64,000 bases of DNA. Origin: Agrypnia vestita. Lineage: Eukaryota > Arthropoda > Insecta > Trichoptera > Phryganeidae. A program made the position numbers and the translations under genes. The DNA lies in NCBI GenBank assembly GCA_016648135.1, contig JADDOH010014654.1, forward strand, positions 1 through 64,000, read 5' to 3'. This document shows, piece by piece, positions 21,488 to 32,263 of this stretch (position 1 is its first letter; every line of letters begins with the position of its first letter). The notes under the pieces are model-generated. The model worked only from the letters and a program-made list of their open reading frames with translations, did not search any database and had not been told where the DNA came from.

Positions 21488-22433
21488 ATACCTATACTTA
21501 TAAAACTCAATGTCTATCTCTCTGTCTGACTCTTCTCTATTGAGTTTGACCGATCTGACCTAAATTTTGCATACTTATTTAATGGGACCCGCTGATGACA
21601 TAGATGACTTTTATCTCTCCCCCTTTACCGTACCCCTTGTATTTCCCCTTTTACCCCTTTACTTTTCCTGATATATTTTCCATACAAATCTATACTGTTC
21701 AACCGATCTGACCCAAATTTTGCATACTTATTTTTTAGAACCCGGCGGGTAACATAGCTGATATTTCCCTCCTCCCCCTCCCTGATTTATTTTCCATGCA
21801 AATTTGTACCGTTAGATCGATCTTTTTTTTTTGCATAATTATTTTTTAGGATACAGTAGGTAACAGACGAAATTTCCCCCCCTCCCCCTTTACCACACCC
21901 TCTCCCACTGATATATGTTCTGTACAAATCTTTATCGTTTGACTGATCTGACCCATATTTGGCACACTTATTCTTTAGGACATTACCCCTCCCTCACCCC
22001 TGATATATTTTCCATGAAAATCTGTTGCATTTAATTTTTAATTAATCTGTATTTTTACTTATAACTTTCTTTTAACTTGTAGTGTCTGCTTGCTTGTCTG
22101 TCGAAAAAAATCGGACCGATTTTTAACCCTTTTTCCGTGATCCAATCGAGCTGAAACTTTGCAGGTAGACTTGTGGCGATGATAAAAATGATTTAACAAA
22201 TTTTCGTTTAAAAAATTAATAATTATAGTATAATTTTGGATTTTTCGAAATTTGTTATTACTTCATTTCGTAGCGTTGCCCGACTCGAGCCCAACGCGTG
22301 GAGTAAGCGCCAAACCTGTTTCAACTAGTAAAATAGAAAGGGAGTATAATAAAAACTTTTTTTATCTGTACAAACTAATTAATCTCATCAAACCTAATCT
22401 TTAACCCGTGCAACGCCAGGTATAAACGCTAGT
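21488..22433 (+). mobile_element. Helitron-like element, copy 2, with a nested MITE
   Basis: It starts TATACCTATACTTATAAAAC and ends TTTAACCCGTGCAACGCC, AGGTATAAACG and CTAGT at 22429-22433, a textbook CTRR Helitron end after a terminal hairpin. The interior has four or more degenerate repeats with CCGATCTGACCCAAATTTTG, spaced about 110-155 bp. An ACTCCC-family element (22055-22345) is inserted near the right end. No Rep/helicase is present. Confidence 0.65.
22055..22345 (+). mobile_element. ACTCCC-family element nested in the Helitron-like element
   Basis: It has a degenerate left end, the TGTCTGCTTGCTTG, GAGCTGAAACTTTGCAGG and TTAATAATTATAGTATAATT family blocks, and a right end AAAGGGAGTATAATAAAAAC. 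It is shorter than other copies because the central part is replaced by GC-richer sequence near 22270-22310. Confidence 0.6.
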
Positions 22434-22880
22434 ATATAATATATATACACAATTTTGCCCTACTTCACTGAATTACTGAAAAACCACAATTGAACAGCTT
22501 TGCGAGGAAAACAAACTTAATGTGAATACACTCCTACCCTTGGACACGTGAAACAACACCCTAATCAAAAGTTTAATTTTTATATGTCGCGTAAAAGGCA
22601 ACATGACTTGTGGTATTAGCGGCGGCCTTTATGTAACATTTGGTCCAGAATAAATGCCGAGTGGAGAAGGCATTTGCTGCGGTATTTATGTGTCTCTGCA
22701 GAATTCCACCCTCGGCTTGCGCATACAAACACAGGGTGCTGCGAAACGACACCAACATTGTAATCTAGAAATTCTCTCACCATATGCAATTTACATACAC
22801 TAGTTAACTCGCTTTAAACATTGCACGTGGCTTAAGTTTGTGGTAACTTAGAGTATTACAGGGCAATTTGGTCTCCTTTT
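22434..22880. other. Unassigned stretch
   Basis: No coding similarity was recognised. The open frames near 22570-22760 have no supporting motif. Confidence 0.3.
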
Positions 22881-22881
22881 T

Positions 22882-23034
22882 ACGTGTGTGGTAGACAGAA
22901 TAAAGAAAGGAGTGCCGAGATGGTTTGGTCATGTAGAACGTTTGAGCGAAGAAAGGACGGTTAAGGAAATATACGGGGCGAGTGTTGAAAGCAACAGGAA
23001 AAGAGGGCATCCGCGAAAGACGCGGCATAATTAA
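22882..23034 (+). pseudogene. LINE C-terminal fragment
   Basis: The frame reads VDRIKKGVPRWFGHVERLSE, ERTVKEIY, NRKRGHPRKTRHN and a stop at 23032-23034. RWFGHVERM-like and RGRPRKT-like boxes are the hallmark of the end of many insect LINE polymerases. Only about 50 codons survive. The stop is followed almost at once by the LTR relic at 23036, so the LTR element may have inserted into the LINE. Confidence 0.75.
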
Positions 23035-23035
23035 A

Positions 23036-23404
23036 TACTACAGAAACCATCAATCTAGGCCACACACACTCACAGTGGCAATAATGCCACATAAGCTAAT
23101 CGAGACACGAGCAAGGCACACGCGCGACATGCAGTTCATTGCACCATCAGCATTTCCGATGAATTCTCCATACATACACAGCCGCACTTCAGGAACCTCC
23201 TTTGTTCAAAAATCATATAAAAAGAGACCCACACCCTATGTGGGCATGTCAGTCTTTCTTCAACCTCCGGCGGGTGGCCGGAGGCTATCGCCCTTCAAGT
23301 ATCTATCATTGTCTTGTAATCATCATGTATAATTTGTACTTGTCTTATCGAGATAATAAATCATCAAACATTCTATGGCTTTGGAGCCTTCCCGTCGCAT
23401 AACA
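23036..23404 (+). mobile_element. Gypsy-like solo LTR relic (copy 2)
   Basis: It is collinear with 4420-4790. Shared blocks include CAATCTAGGCCACACACAC, CACCATCAGCAT, ATACATACACAGCCGCACTTC, ATATAAAAAGAGAC, TGGGCATGTCAGTCT, GTATAATTTGTACTTGTC, AATAAATCATCAAACATTC and GGCTTTGGAGCCTTCCCG. The right end is CATAACA followed by GTGGTGCCC, compatible with an LTR end and primer-binding site. No coding sequence follows. Confidence 0.55.
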
Positions 23405-23999
23405 GTGGTGCCCTAAAAACAATTGCTCCAAAGCACCTCAAAACCCCCGAACTACTAATATTGGAGGATGGCCCTGTTATAAGCTTTAACAACCCTAGAG
23501 CTTGCGTGAGAAGATGTATAAATGTAGCTGAAGCAAAAGTGGTGTGCCGAGATAGAAGAATGTAGCGTTCTATCCTCTTTGCCTACCCCTGCAGAAAAAT
23601 GGCGCGATGCTTAGTTTGTTTGTTTTTACGTGATTTTATTTAATTCTCTTTGTCTGTTTGTGGTGGAATATTGTAACCGATTTTTGACCAACTTTCCGAC
23701 TAGCTATAGCCTGAGCTTTCAACATTTTCGTTGAGCAGATGACTGTACACTATTAAATTATTTTTGGTATGATTCAGTAATTATTTTGATTAAAATTAAT
23801 AATTTCGTCACTCACATTAAATTAATAATCGCGTCACTGACAAGCAAGAGCCGCAGAAACAGCTGAAGACATGCCGTTCGAAAATTTGTTTTAAACTTTA
23901 AAACAACATATTTAATGTTTGGATACTGCACGAGTGGTGTTAAAAAAATCGATTACGAATGTACGCAAAGATGGCGTATAAAAGCATTTTCAAATGTTT
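23405..23999. other. Unassigned stretch
   Basis: The first part may be leader sequence of the LTR element. No gene was recognised. Confidence 0.3.
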
Positions 24000-24540
24000 T
24001 TTTATTTATTTATATATTTTAATGGTTCATAAACAATAAAAAACACAACATGATATAGATAATACAATTATAATACGATAAGTTTAAATGCTTTTCATCA
24101 CTTGAATGTGAACACGGCTAACATAGAGATAATATAAAGGATAAAACGTATACAAGAAAGAACAGAAAAAAAGTGATTTTATAGAGTGACGTATTTCGCA
24201 AGTTTGGTAATACTTCTCTTATATTCGTGGAAACTGTCATGGAATATATCAATGAGGACGTTATGACCTCAACATTCTAGATAAAGAATTAAAGTGGGCC
24301 ATATTATTACAGTAAGTTGGAAAATAAAATGTATTGTATGTCCTAAGTCGACGACTAGGAACATTCAAAGTTATGTTTTCTACACAAAATTCTGAATCAA
24401 TATTACCATGTATTATATTATATAGGTATGTTAACTCAGCAATTAATCTTCTAACTTCCAATTTGTCTACATGAAAATATTCTAAGCGCTCTTGATAAGA
24501 TACTAAAGTCCTGCCCTGATTACACTTAAATGCAAGCGTG
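24000..24540 (-). pseudogene. LINE 3' end with C-terminal coding remnant (Jockey-like)
   Basis: On the minus strand, starting near 24540, the translation reads LDTLAFKCNQGRTLVSYQ, RLEYFHVDKLEVRRLI, ELTYLYNIIHGNID, LNVPSRRLRTYNTFYFP and MLRS before a stop at 24261. LEYR-R-x-x-x-L-x-x-LY-x-I-x-x-x and the NVPSR...F block are typical of the region after the thumb in Jockey/CR1-like elements. The left end (24000-24012) carries the TTTATTTATTTAT tail expected for this strand. Upstream domains are absent. Confidence 0.7.
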
Positions 24541-24689
24541 TCAAGATATTTTTTGATTCATAGAATTATGAGTTCATTTATTAATGATTCATTATCAACA
24601 TAAAATAATTCATCAACATAAAATAATTCAAAATAATTTTTAAGATTTATAAACTTTAAATTGTACATAGGTACAATTTTAATAAATCA

Positions 24690-24902
24690 ATAATGACAAT
24701 CTTATCTTGTAGTAGAATATTGATTGATTTATTATTTTTATACAAAATTGTTAATGGCTGTCCTAGATTTGACAGAACTGATAGGATCCTACAATGTTCC
24801 CGCCCGAATAGCAGGTCCTTTGTGATGTTCCGTTTAAAAGAGACGAATACCAATTATCACGAATGCGCCTGTGTGAAAGGCTATTTGGGATTATTACTGT
24901 AG
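24690..24902 (+). pseudogene. LINE C-terminal fragment, opposite strand
   Basis: The frame reads RILIDLLFLYKIVNGCPR, SRPNSRSFVMFRLKET and NTNYHE. The LLFLYKIVNG block and the SR...F.L...TNY spacing are the same LINE region as at 24261-24461, but on the plus strand and from a different copy. It lacks the polymerase core. Confidence 0.6.
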
Positions 24903-25094
24903 GCGGATATTATTCAGTAGTCATTAATTAAATTCAATTGAGATGTTTTTGATGCTGTGTTGAGATAATGCAATAATCTGGATTATGGTCCTCAGTCATT
25001 CTGTGTTCAATTCATATTAATTTAATAAGATTAAAATCTTTTTCAATATATCAAAGCGAATTAATTTTTTATATTCGAAATAGGTATATATTGA

Positions 25095-25275
25095 GTAGCT
25101 TGTTGATGTAATGATCATGACGCTCTACTGATGATCTGGTGGTCGGTGGTTCGAGTCCCATTCCAGGACGCCAGCAAGTTAGTCCTATTTTCATGGCACA
25201 GGCGTTCAGCTTAGTTTGAAAATAGTAAGAATATTGATTCAACACGTATTACGTGTTCGCATCTCTATATATAAA
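25095..25275 (+). repeat. tRNA-derived SINE, copy 1
   Basis: GGTCGGTGGTTCGAGTCCCA near 25140 contains a good RNA polymerase III B box. The body runs through AGGCGTTCAGCTTAGTTTG, AAAATAGTAAGAATATTG and CACGTATTACGTGTTCGCAT. The same body follows a B-box-like GGTTCGAGCCCCATTCC at 25590 and occurs inverted at 51166. The A box is weak. Confidence 0.6.
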
Positions 25276-25587
25276 AAAAACTTTCGTGATACGTCAACAG
25301 AAGATAGATAGGTCAGAAATTTTGAAAAACGAATGCAAACGTCGATGTTGCTTATCTCTTTAGCTGTAAGTCTAAAGAATTTATTTTATTCAAAATTAAA
25401 TAAAGAAGATTTCCACGAAATTTTTCCTACTAGCGACGAGACATCTGTTTACCTTAAAATGTGCACTTCTTCAATTTTGACATGATGAAAATTATATAAA
25501 ACAAGTACTAATATTATTTAAAAAATTGGTAGAAATTAGCTTGTTTTCTCACACATCTAATTAATTATTTATTCAAAGTGTCCAAAT

Positions 25588-25712
25588 GATGTGGTTCGAG
25601 CCCCATTCCAGGACATCAGCAAGATAGTCCTGTTTTCATATCAAAAGTGTTTAGCTTATTTTGAGAATAGTAAGAAGGATGCGACACGCATTCCGTGTTC
25701 GCGTCTCTATTT
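25588..25712 (+). repeat. tRNA-derived SINE, copy 2
   Basis: GGTTCGAGCCCCATTCCAGG, TGTTTAGCTTATTTTGAGAA and CATTCCGTGTTCGCGTCTC match copy 1. The head is truncated. Confidence 0.6.
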
Positions 25713-26089
25713 TTTTTTAATTTACACTTTTGCTGATAGAAATATTAGCCTTTGACACATACCCGAAAGTATACTCATTTATGAAAAAAAGTATTTCCTG
25801 TTTATTAAATTTTAGGTTACTATTTTTTATAACAATGAGAATAATGGGGTTGTTCCGTTCAGCTTTTTGGAGGTTGACCTTTCATTCTTTTCCCATTTAC
25901 ATTATCAGTGATCACCAATTTCTCCATTTCTTATAGCAACCCATCTAAAAGTATAAAATATTTTAAAATGGGTACTGGGGGGATTTCTAAAGAATATAGG
26001 TAATCATTGGTCTGTCTCGCAATTCATGGAGCATCCAGCACAGGTGATGATATGTAATATTTTTTTCTCCTCATCAAGGTCCAGCTTCA

Positions 26090-27564
26090 AAAAAGGAATC
26101 AAGTCAGGGCTCAACAAGTTCTCCGAGACGGAGCGGTTCTATAAAATATTGGTCAACTTCTACATTTGACTATATGAACTCTTTTTCAGACCTACATATT
26201 AGAATTCACGGCAAAAAAATTGATATGATAAGGTTTGCAGACGACATTCAAGTTTGTGTTTACTGGGGTATTATGCCGTGTTGTTACGACCTTTCGGGCC
26301 GACGTTTCGGATCCCATTGCAGGGTCCATCATCAGGGCTGATGTGTTGTCTTGAATGTTGGTGTTGTGGTTAAGTATCGGCTTGCAATTCGAACCGAAAA
26401 TCCTAGGAAAGCCTAAGAGTCACCATGCGCGTCTTATCAAGGAAGCACTAGAAATCTACAAGCATCCGATAAACATTAATAGAGATGATGGTCTCAAATT
26501 AAAAACATCTTGGTATCCGGCGCTTCAAAGTCATTCTCGTCGCAGACTCCGCAGAGATAGCGATCAGACAACAGATGAATCATACATACAACACAATACA
26601 ACACATCATGACTTCGGCACGGTATTGCAAGCCGATACTTAACCACAACACCAACATTCAAGACAACACATCAGCCCTGATGATGGACCCTGCAATGGGA
26701 TCCGAAACGTCGGCCCGAAAGGTCGTAACAACACGGCATAAAACCCCAGTAAACACAAACTTGAAGATTCTGAGTGGCCGTGAAAACCTAAGAACATTCT
26801 TGACATTGCTCTAATCGCAGAAAGCGAGGATGAACTAAAAGAGGCACTGAAAACTATGGAGAACATCCTAAATACTAAGTTCAACATGAGAATAAACAAG
26901 GATAAATCAAAATTGATAACCGTAGGCAGAGACGAACAACAAATGAACATATTAATGTCAGGAGCTGCAATTGAGAACCCAAAAGAGTTTGTCTATCTTA
27001 AGAGTAAAATCACATGGGATGGTCGTACAAAAAGAGAGGTTGACAATCGCATCCACCAAGCAAAACTTGCGTTTAACTAAAAATCAAAGATTTTCGAATC
27101 CAATAATATAAACCTAAAGCTCCGCAAGCAATTAATAAAAACTTATGTTTGGAGTATTTTGCTGTGTGAATGTGAGACATGGTGCATTGGCGACAGAGAA
27201 AAAAAACGATTAGAAGCCTTCGTGATGTGGACCTACAGACGTCCTAGGAATTTCCTGGAGAGACCACATTACAAATGAAGAGGTTCTTAGCAGAATAGAT
27301 GAAACCAGGCACATGATGAATACCATCTCGAAAAGGCGTGCAAAACGGATGGGGCATATTTTACGTCATGAAAATCTGCTCAAAACTATACTGGAGGGAA
27401 TGGTAGAGGGAAAGATTGCCAGAGGGCGCCCTCGCCATGAATATCTTGAGCAAGTGTGCCAAGATATGAATTGTGCCTCCTACACAGAGCTGAAGAGGAT
27501 CGCCGGTGACCGAGCGGAATGGAGAAGGAGATGTGCTTTGCTGCAAACCATTCGAATGGATTGA
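26090..27564 (+). pseudogene. LINE (RTE-like) polymerase interrupted by a Penelope-like element
   Basis: The left part ends with IHGKKIDMIRFADDI (to about 26248), the catalytic reverse transcriptase box. The frame resumes after the insertion with IALIAESEDELKEALKTM, TKFNMRINKDKSKLITVG and FVYLKSKITWDGRTKREVD, then a stop at 27080. A shifted frame to 27564 gives ISKRRAKRMGHILRHENLL, EGMVEGKIARGRPRHEY and WRRRCALLQTIRMD. Motif order fits reverse transcriptase palm, thumb and the terminal GHI-R...GRPR region. The first part upstream of 26180 is badly decayed. Stops, a frameshift near 27240 and the insertion make it dead. Confidence 0.8.
26247..26765 (+). mobile_element. Small Penelope-like element with 141-bp inverted terminal arms
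   Basis: Arms at 26247-26387 and 26625-26765 are reverse complements with about one mismatch seen. The 237-bp centre encodes IKEALEIYKHP, NRDDG and TSWYPAL in one frame, which resembles the sequence just after the GIY-YIG domain of Penelope-like proteins. Each arm holds CTGATGA and GAAAC separated by a GGACCC/GGGATCC stem (26677-26708 plus; 26304-26335 minus), the core of hammerhead motifs known from this class. TGACATT-like sequence on both sides may be the target duplication. It lacks polymerase and nuclease cores, so it is non-autonomous. Confidence 0.65.
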
Positions 27565-27586
27565 AACCCAGGAAGGAAGGATATTA

Positions 27587-27812
27587 GGGGTATAAGAGCA
27601 AAGGCAACAATATCCAAAAAATTAAAAAAATGTTTTGAATGCAAACTCAGAGAATTACTAATTTGATTACTATCTCTTCCAAAATCATGTTTCCTATAAA
27701 TTTATAGGCTATATTTTCTTTAAAATCTCTGATTAGCTACATTCTAAATTAATAATCCTCGATGACTGTATTAATTTTATTTCGGATATTGCTGCCTTTG
27801 CTTTTATACCCC
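27587..27812 (+). mobile_element. Family C MITE, copy 3 (best ends)
   Basis: GGGGTATAAGAGCAAAGGCA on the left faces TGCCTTTGCTTTTATACCCC on the right, and the pairing runs inward through the ATATCC blocks and AATTAAT regions. It is 226 bp long, non-coding, and lies 22 bp after the LINE stop. Confidence 0.75.
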
Positions 27813-28439
27813 AAATATTTAGATAGCAGACACACATACGTTATTGTATCAAACCTGAAATATTTTCCGCAGATGTACACTATAGTAGGTGAGATGGTTT
27901 GGATATTATGACTTTTGAGTTTGGGGGATTTTGGCAGATAACAAGTAATACAAGTACAAAAAAATGTGTAAGTTAAACGTCAAAATATAATCACGTAATA
28001 TTGTTGAATAGTGTCCCGAATAAAATATATAAAATTTAGATTTATTACTATAACGTAAATGATATGATTATTTACAGAGCTTCGAAGCATCTGGAGGCAA
28101 AGCAGAAATGACACGCGAAAAGCGTCTGGCAATTATTAATGGTAGTGTGTATAGTTCTGTCTATCGTAGTAGTGTATAGCACTGCCCCGCTATACATACT
28201 AAAAATCAGGTTGGTTATTTTTACGTTTTACTTACACGTATGTTTTGTTCCTGTTATCTGCCAAAACTCCCGAACTCAAGTGACATAATATCCATGTCTC
28301 ACCTACTATGGAGTACATCTACAGAATATATTTCAGGTTTGATACTTTAATGCAAGTCTGGCGGTCGCTGGCTCTTAGGGTTCGGGTACGATACGAGCGG
28401 CGAGCGACAGAGCGTCAGAGCGTCAATGCCCCCGAGTAC
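27813..28439. other. Unassigned stretch
   Basis: Two blocks near 27860 and 28330 share CTGAAATATTTTCCGCAGATG and its inverse, with TCTGCCAAAACTCCCGAACTC facing GAGTTTGGGGGATTTTGGCA. This suggests another foldback element of about 480 bp (27850-28350). No coding sequence. Confidence 0.4.
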
Positions 28440-28645
28440 TTGTTTACTTGAATAATTCTTTCTATATAATTTATTTCTTGTTATATCTTACCTATTAAGT
28501 ACCTGCATGTGATTATTTCTATGTATATATTTAAATCATCTTATATATTTTTATATAGCGCATGTATGATAATTGAATGTATGTATTCTAATATGGAATG
28601 TGTGGGACTGCACAAAGCTCCCCACACACTGGAATAAAGTTACTT
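28440..28645 (+). repeat. LINE 3' UTR, copy 3
   Basis: ATATGGAATGTGTGGGACTG, the CCCCACACACTGGAATAAAG end and a TGTGGG/CCCACA hairpin (28611-28626) match the LINE tails at 14655 and 16340. The coding end is not recognisable here. Confidence 0.55.
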
Positions 28646-29754
28646 ATCAATATTTTTTATAACAATGAGAATAATAGGGTTGTTTTATTCAGCTTTTTGG
28701 AGGTCAACTTCTCATTATTTTCCCTTTTACATTATCAGTGATCACCAATTTCTCCATTTCTTATAGCAATATATCTAAAAGTACAAAATATTTTTGTACT
28801 ATTTATATGGAATCCTGTTCATGGACATTTGGTTCAACGACAAAAGACCCGCGAGACAAAAAATTCATGCAACAAATGGCCGACGCGACAAAATATCCAT
28901 GCGACATTATATTCAACGATATTAATGACAACATACAAAATTTCACAATGTTTTTTATGAAAATGCTTTAAATTAATTAATGAATTGATAGTGGGGACGT
29001 TATTCACTTGCGTGCGAGGAATATTCGAGTGAGCGAAACAGTGCGATAGCCAATATCCGTTGAACGGATAGGGCATAAGAAAAAAAAGAAAAGCAAAGTG
29101 GCTCTGGGTTAATTCAGTACATTAAAAAAGAATTATCTTTTATAATCATCCTGTATGGGTCCATTCCCTGCACAATTTAAAACCGCGTCATGTTGTCTGA
29201 TTTGCAGACAAGAATTTAATATTATTATGGAAACATTTATCCGCAGTGGGTTACTTTGATTATGCACCAATCACGTGCTCGTATTTTGGAAAATATTGTT
29301 CAATACTATTTCTACTCTCGTACACTCTCTCATTGGTTTTTCGCACGCAAGTAGAATGTTTGCTTAAAGCACAAACTCAAAAACAAGTTAAATTGAAGTT
29401 AAATTCTTTTAGCACGGTAGCCAATAATTGTTCGGTTTCTACATAGTTGTTTGGGTGGTACCAGTTATTTGAAAGATTTCGATTTTCAGCAATTCGGTAC
29501 GTTAGGAAAAACATCTAAATTGATTTTAGACACTTATAATTTTTAAAAATACCAAAAAACATATTAATGATTTTCATTAATTTAGGTACAGTTGACCGAT
29601 TTCAAAATCTCCATATTTTGGACAGGATATTAGAGTCCATCTGCAATAATATAGATAGGTACAGTGATTTCGAAATCGAAGTGAAATTCATCAATATGGT
29701 TTATACATTTTTTATAATTAATAATTAGATAATTATATAATTAATGAGAATATA
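28646..29754. other. Unassigned stretch
   Basis: A segment at 28650-28800 (ATTTTTTATAACAATGAGAA, TTCAGCTTTTTGGAGGT) is a near-duplicate of 25820-25960. No gene was recognised. Confidence 0.4.
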
Positions 29755-29960
29755 TTTTATTTTCACTACCGGTTTATTGAAAATACCAACATGTTTCGGG
29801 GCCAATGGTCCCTTCAACAGTATTTAACAACATATGTATTTTTTTATTTTTTTTATTGTTTATACTTCAATTTTTTATTTTTTATTCTTAGTTGTATCAC
29901 GATGAAGGGATATTTTCAACAAATCAGTGGTGAAAACAAAGTATATCTTTATTAATTATA
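29755..29960 (-). repeat. Penelope-type repeat, decayed hammerhead core
   Basis: On the minus strand CTGTTGA, A, GGGACC-ATT-GGCCCC, GAAAC, AT, GTT follow in order and then match the copy at 20545. The core has CTGTTGA instead of CTGANGA, so this copy should be inactive. Confidence 0.5.
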
Positions 29961-31048
29961 TTAATAATGTCACCGCAAAATTATTTTGATCTTATTGAAG
30001 AAGAATTATATATTTATCCGTGTTGATAAAATCATCAAGTTTTGAAGGATACTTTTGTTTCTTCATTTATTTGGAAATAAAACAGACACAAGTTAATGAT
30101 ATTATAAGACTATTTTTATTGGACTAAGTTCGTTAATTTTAATAAATCATGAGATATCAGTATCGAACATTTTAACCTGTGTCCTAACATATTTCACATA
30201 TAAACTTGTTTGTTTCTACCTGAACTGAAGAAAAAAGCAAAACACACACATACTTGCTTATTATATGGCTGCTATTCTAATTCACATAATATATAATTTA
30301 CATTAATTATTTATGTATATTTATATAAAAATAATATTTCTTTATATTTTCCGTTATATATTTATTGACAAATATTAAAAATTATTCAGTTATGAAGTAC
30401 CCATATATTTGCAATACATGTATTTAATTTAATACCGGATAGAATAAAAAATGTAACGGGACAAAAAATATAGGAAAAACCCTACAGTGAATTGTGAAGT
30501 GAAGAGGGCCCAGTACACGATTTTCGTATTTGCTCTCGATTTTGCTAAATTTAAAGTAAATTTATTAAATCATTTTGCAAAACCCATAGCTAAACAGGCT
30601 TTTAATCAATTTGATTATGATAGATCCATTTAGTCTTGAAGCATTTCCTTAAAAAAATATGAACAAATATATTGTTATAACATCAAAAAAATTATAACCC
30701 CGAAACACTATTTTAGTTTTCATGTAACAGAGTTATCTTTGGTACACTAATCTCGTATATTTGTAGTTTTATATTATATTATCGTCGCTGTATATATAAT
30801 AAATCCAATGTGCCGTTTAGTACTTTCTGAGATGAACGAATCTATTTGTCAATTTTTCATATAAATAATGGAGATATACTAAAAAAAACATTGCCGTTCA
30901 TCTAGAAAGTCTACCTAGTAATTATTTTAAATATATTTTATAAATTTATTCTGTGCAATTATTTTTTAAAACAGTTTGATTCTTTTATCTCAGAATGTAC
31001 TAAAACGGCACATTGGATTAATTATATACACAGCGACGTTATATAATA
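29961..31048. other. Unassigned AT-rich stretch before the mariner
   Basis: CGGCACATTGGATTAATTAT near 31006 and ATAATAAATCCAATGTGCCG near 30796 are inverse copies about 200 bp apart, with AAAGTCTACC and TACTTTCTGAGATG blocks between. The mariner has inserted just beyond the right copy. No gene was seen. Confidence 0.4.
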
Positions 31049-31236
31049 TTAGGTCCTTACATATGAAATTGGCGTTTTGCCGTACTGGCAAATTTGATCT
31101 CAAATATCTTCTCTTTGGTTATGAATTCCAAATCCAAATTTATACAGCTATTTACTCATGTATTTTTGTTTTGAAAATTATAATTCATTTGTTTTTTCCT
31201 CAATTGTTTTTTTCTTTGCGTCAATCAGTTTACAAA

Positions 31237-32256
31237 ATGAAAAACTTGAAATATCGCGTTATTTACGAGTACGAGTTCCACCGTGGCACCAGTGCTGCAG
31301 AAACGGCTCGAAGGATTAATGATGTGTATGGCGACGGTGCCGCAAAAGAAAACACAGTGCGTTTTTGGTTCCAACGTTTTCGTTCTGGAAATTTCGACCT
31401 GCAGAACAAGCCCCGTGGACGGCCGGAGACCAAAGTTGATAATGAAGAATTGAAGGCTATTGTGGAAGCGGATCCATCGCAAACCACATCCGAGTTAGCT
31501 GCAGGCTGCGGTGTTAGTGATAAAACTGTTTTAATCCACTTGAAGCAAATTGGTAAGGTGAAAAAGCTTGAAAGGTGGGTACCTCACGAATTGAGTGAAG
31601 CAAATCAACAAACGCGCGTTGACTGCTGCGTTGCATTACTCAACCGGCACAATAATGAAGGGATTTTAAATCGAATCATTACCTGTGATGAAAAGTGGAT
31701 CCTGTACGATAATCGGAAGCGCTCATCGCAATGGCTGAACCCTGCCGAACCAGCCAAACCATGCCCCAAGCGAAAATTGACTCCAAAAAAGTTACTTGTG
31801 AGCGTTTGGTGGACTAGTGCTGGTGTCGTTCACTACAGCTTTCTTAAATCTGGCCAGACGATTACGGCAGATGTCTATTGTCAGCAACTGCAAACCATGA
31901 TGGAAAAGCAAGCTGCTAAACAACCGAGGCTGGTTAATCGCTCTAGGCCACTGCTGCTTCATGATAACGCTAGACCACACACTGCACAACAGACGGCTAC
32001 CAAATTAGAGGAGCTTCAATTGGAATGTCTAAGACATCCACCGTACTCTCCGGACCTTGCCCCAACAGATTACCATTTTTTTCGAAATTTGGATAACTTC
32101 TTGCAAAGGAAAAAATTCAACTCCGATGGGGCAGTCCAAACCGCCTTCAAAGATTTTATTGATTCCCGTCCGAATGGTTTTTTTAGTAAAGGGATCGATG
32201 AACTACCTATGAGATGGCAAAAGTGCGTAGATAGCAATGGTACATACTTTGATTAA
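31237..32256 (+). CDS. Mariner A transposase, apparently intact
   Basis: This 339-residue DD34D transposase cuts the element's inverted repeats and pastes the element into TA sites in the nucleus. It has the two N-terminal helix-turn-helix regions (GTSAAETARRINDVYG; TTSELAAGCGVSDKTV), the linker mark WVPHEL, and catalytic Asp in TCDEKW, LLHDNARPH and SPDLAPTDYH, with 34 residues between the last two. Length matches the family (about 340-350). I chose ATG 31237 because it gives the family N-terminus MKNLKYRV; the open frame runs on upstream to 30976, but that extension starts outside the transposon. The overall pattern is that of the cecropia subfamily, which includes human Hsmar1. No stop or frameshift is present. 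Confidence 0.95.
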   Translation: MKNLKYRVIYEYEFHRGTSAAETARRINDVYGDGAAKENTVRFWFQRFRSGNFDLQNKPRGRPETKVDNEELKAIVEADPSQTTSELAAGCGVSDKTVLIHLKQIGKVKKLERWVPHELSEANQQTRVDCCVALLNRHNNEGILNRIITCDEKWILYDNRKRSSQWLNPAEPAKPCPKRKLTPKKLLVSVWWTSAGVVHYSFLKSGQTITADVYCQQLQTMMEKQAAKQPRLVNRSRPLLLHDNARPHTAQQTATKLEELQLECLRHPPYSPDLAPTDYHFFRNLDNFLQRKKFNSDGAVQTAFKDFIDSRPNGFFSKGIDELPMRWQKCVDSNGTYFD

Positions 32257-32263
32257 ATAAATA

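Noticed and set aside
30976..31236. Upstream extension of the mariner transposase frame
   Set aside because: It begins outside the transposon's left end and crosses the terminal repeat. The family N-terminus starts at 31237.
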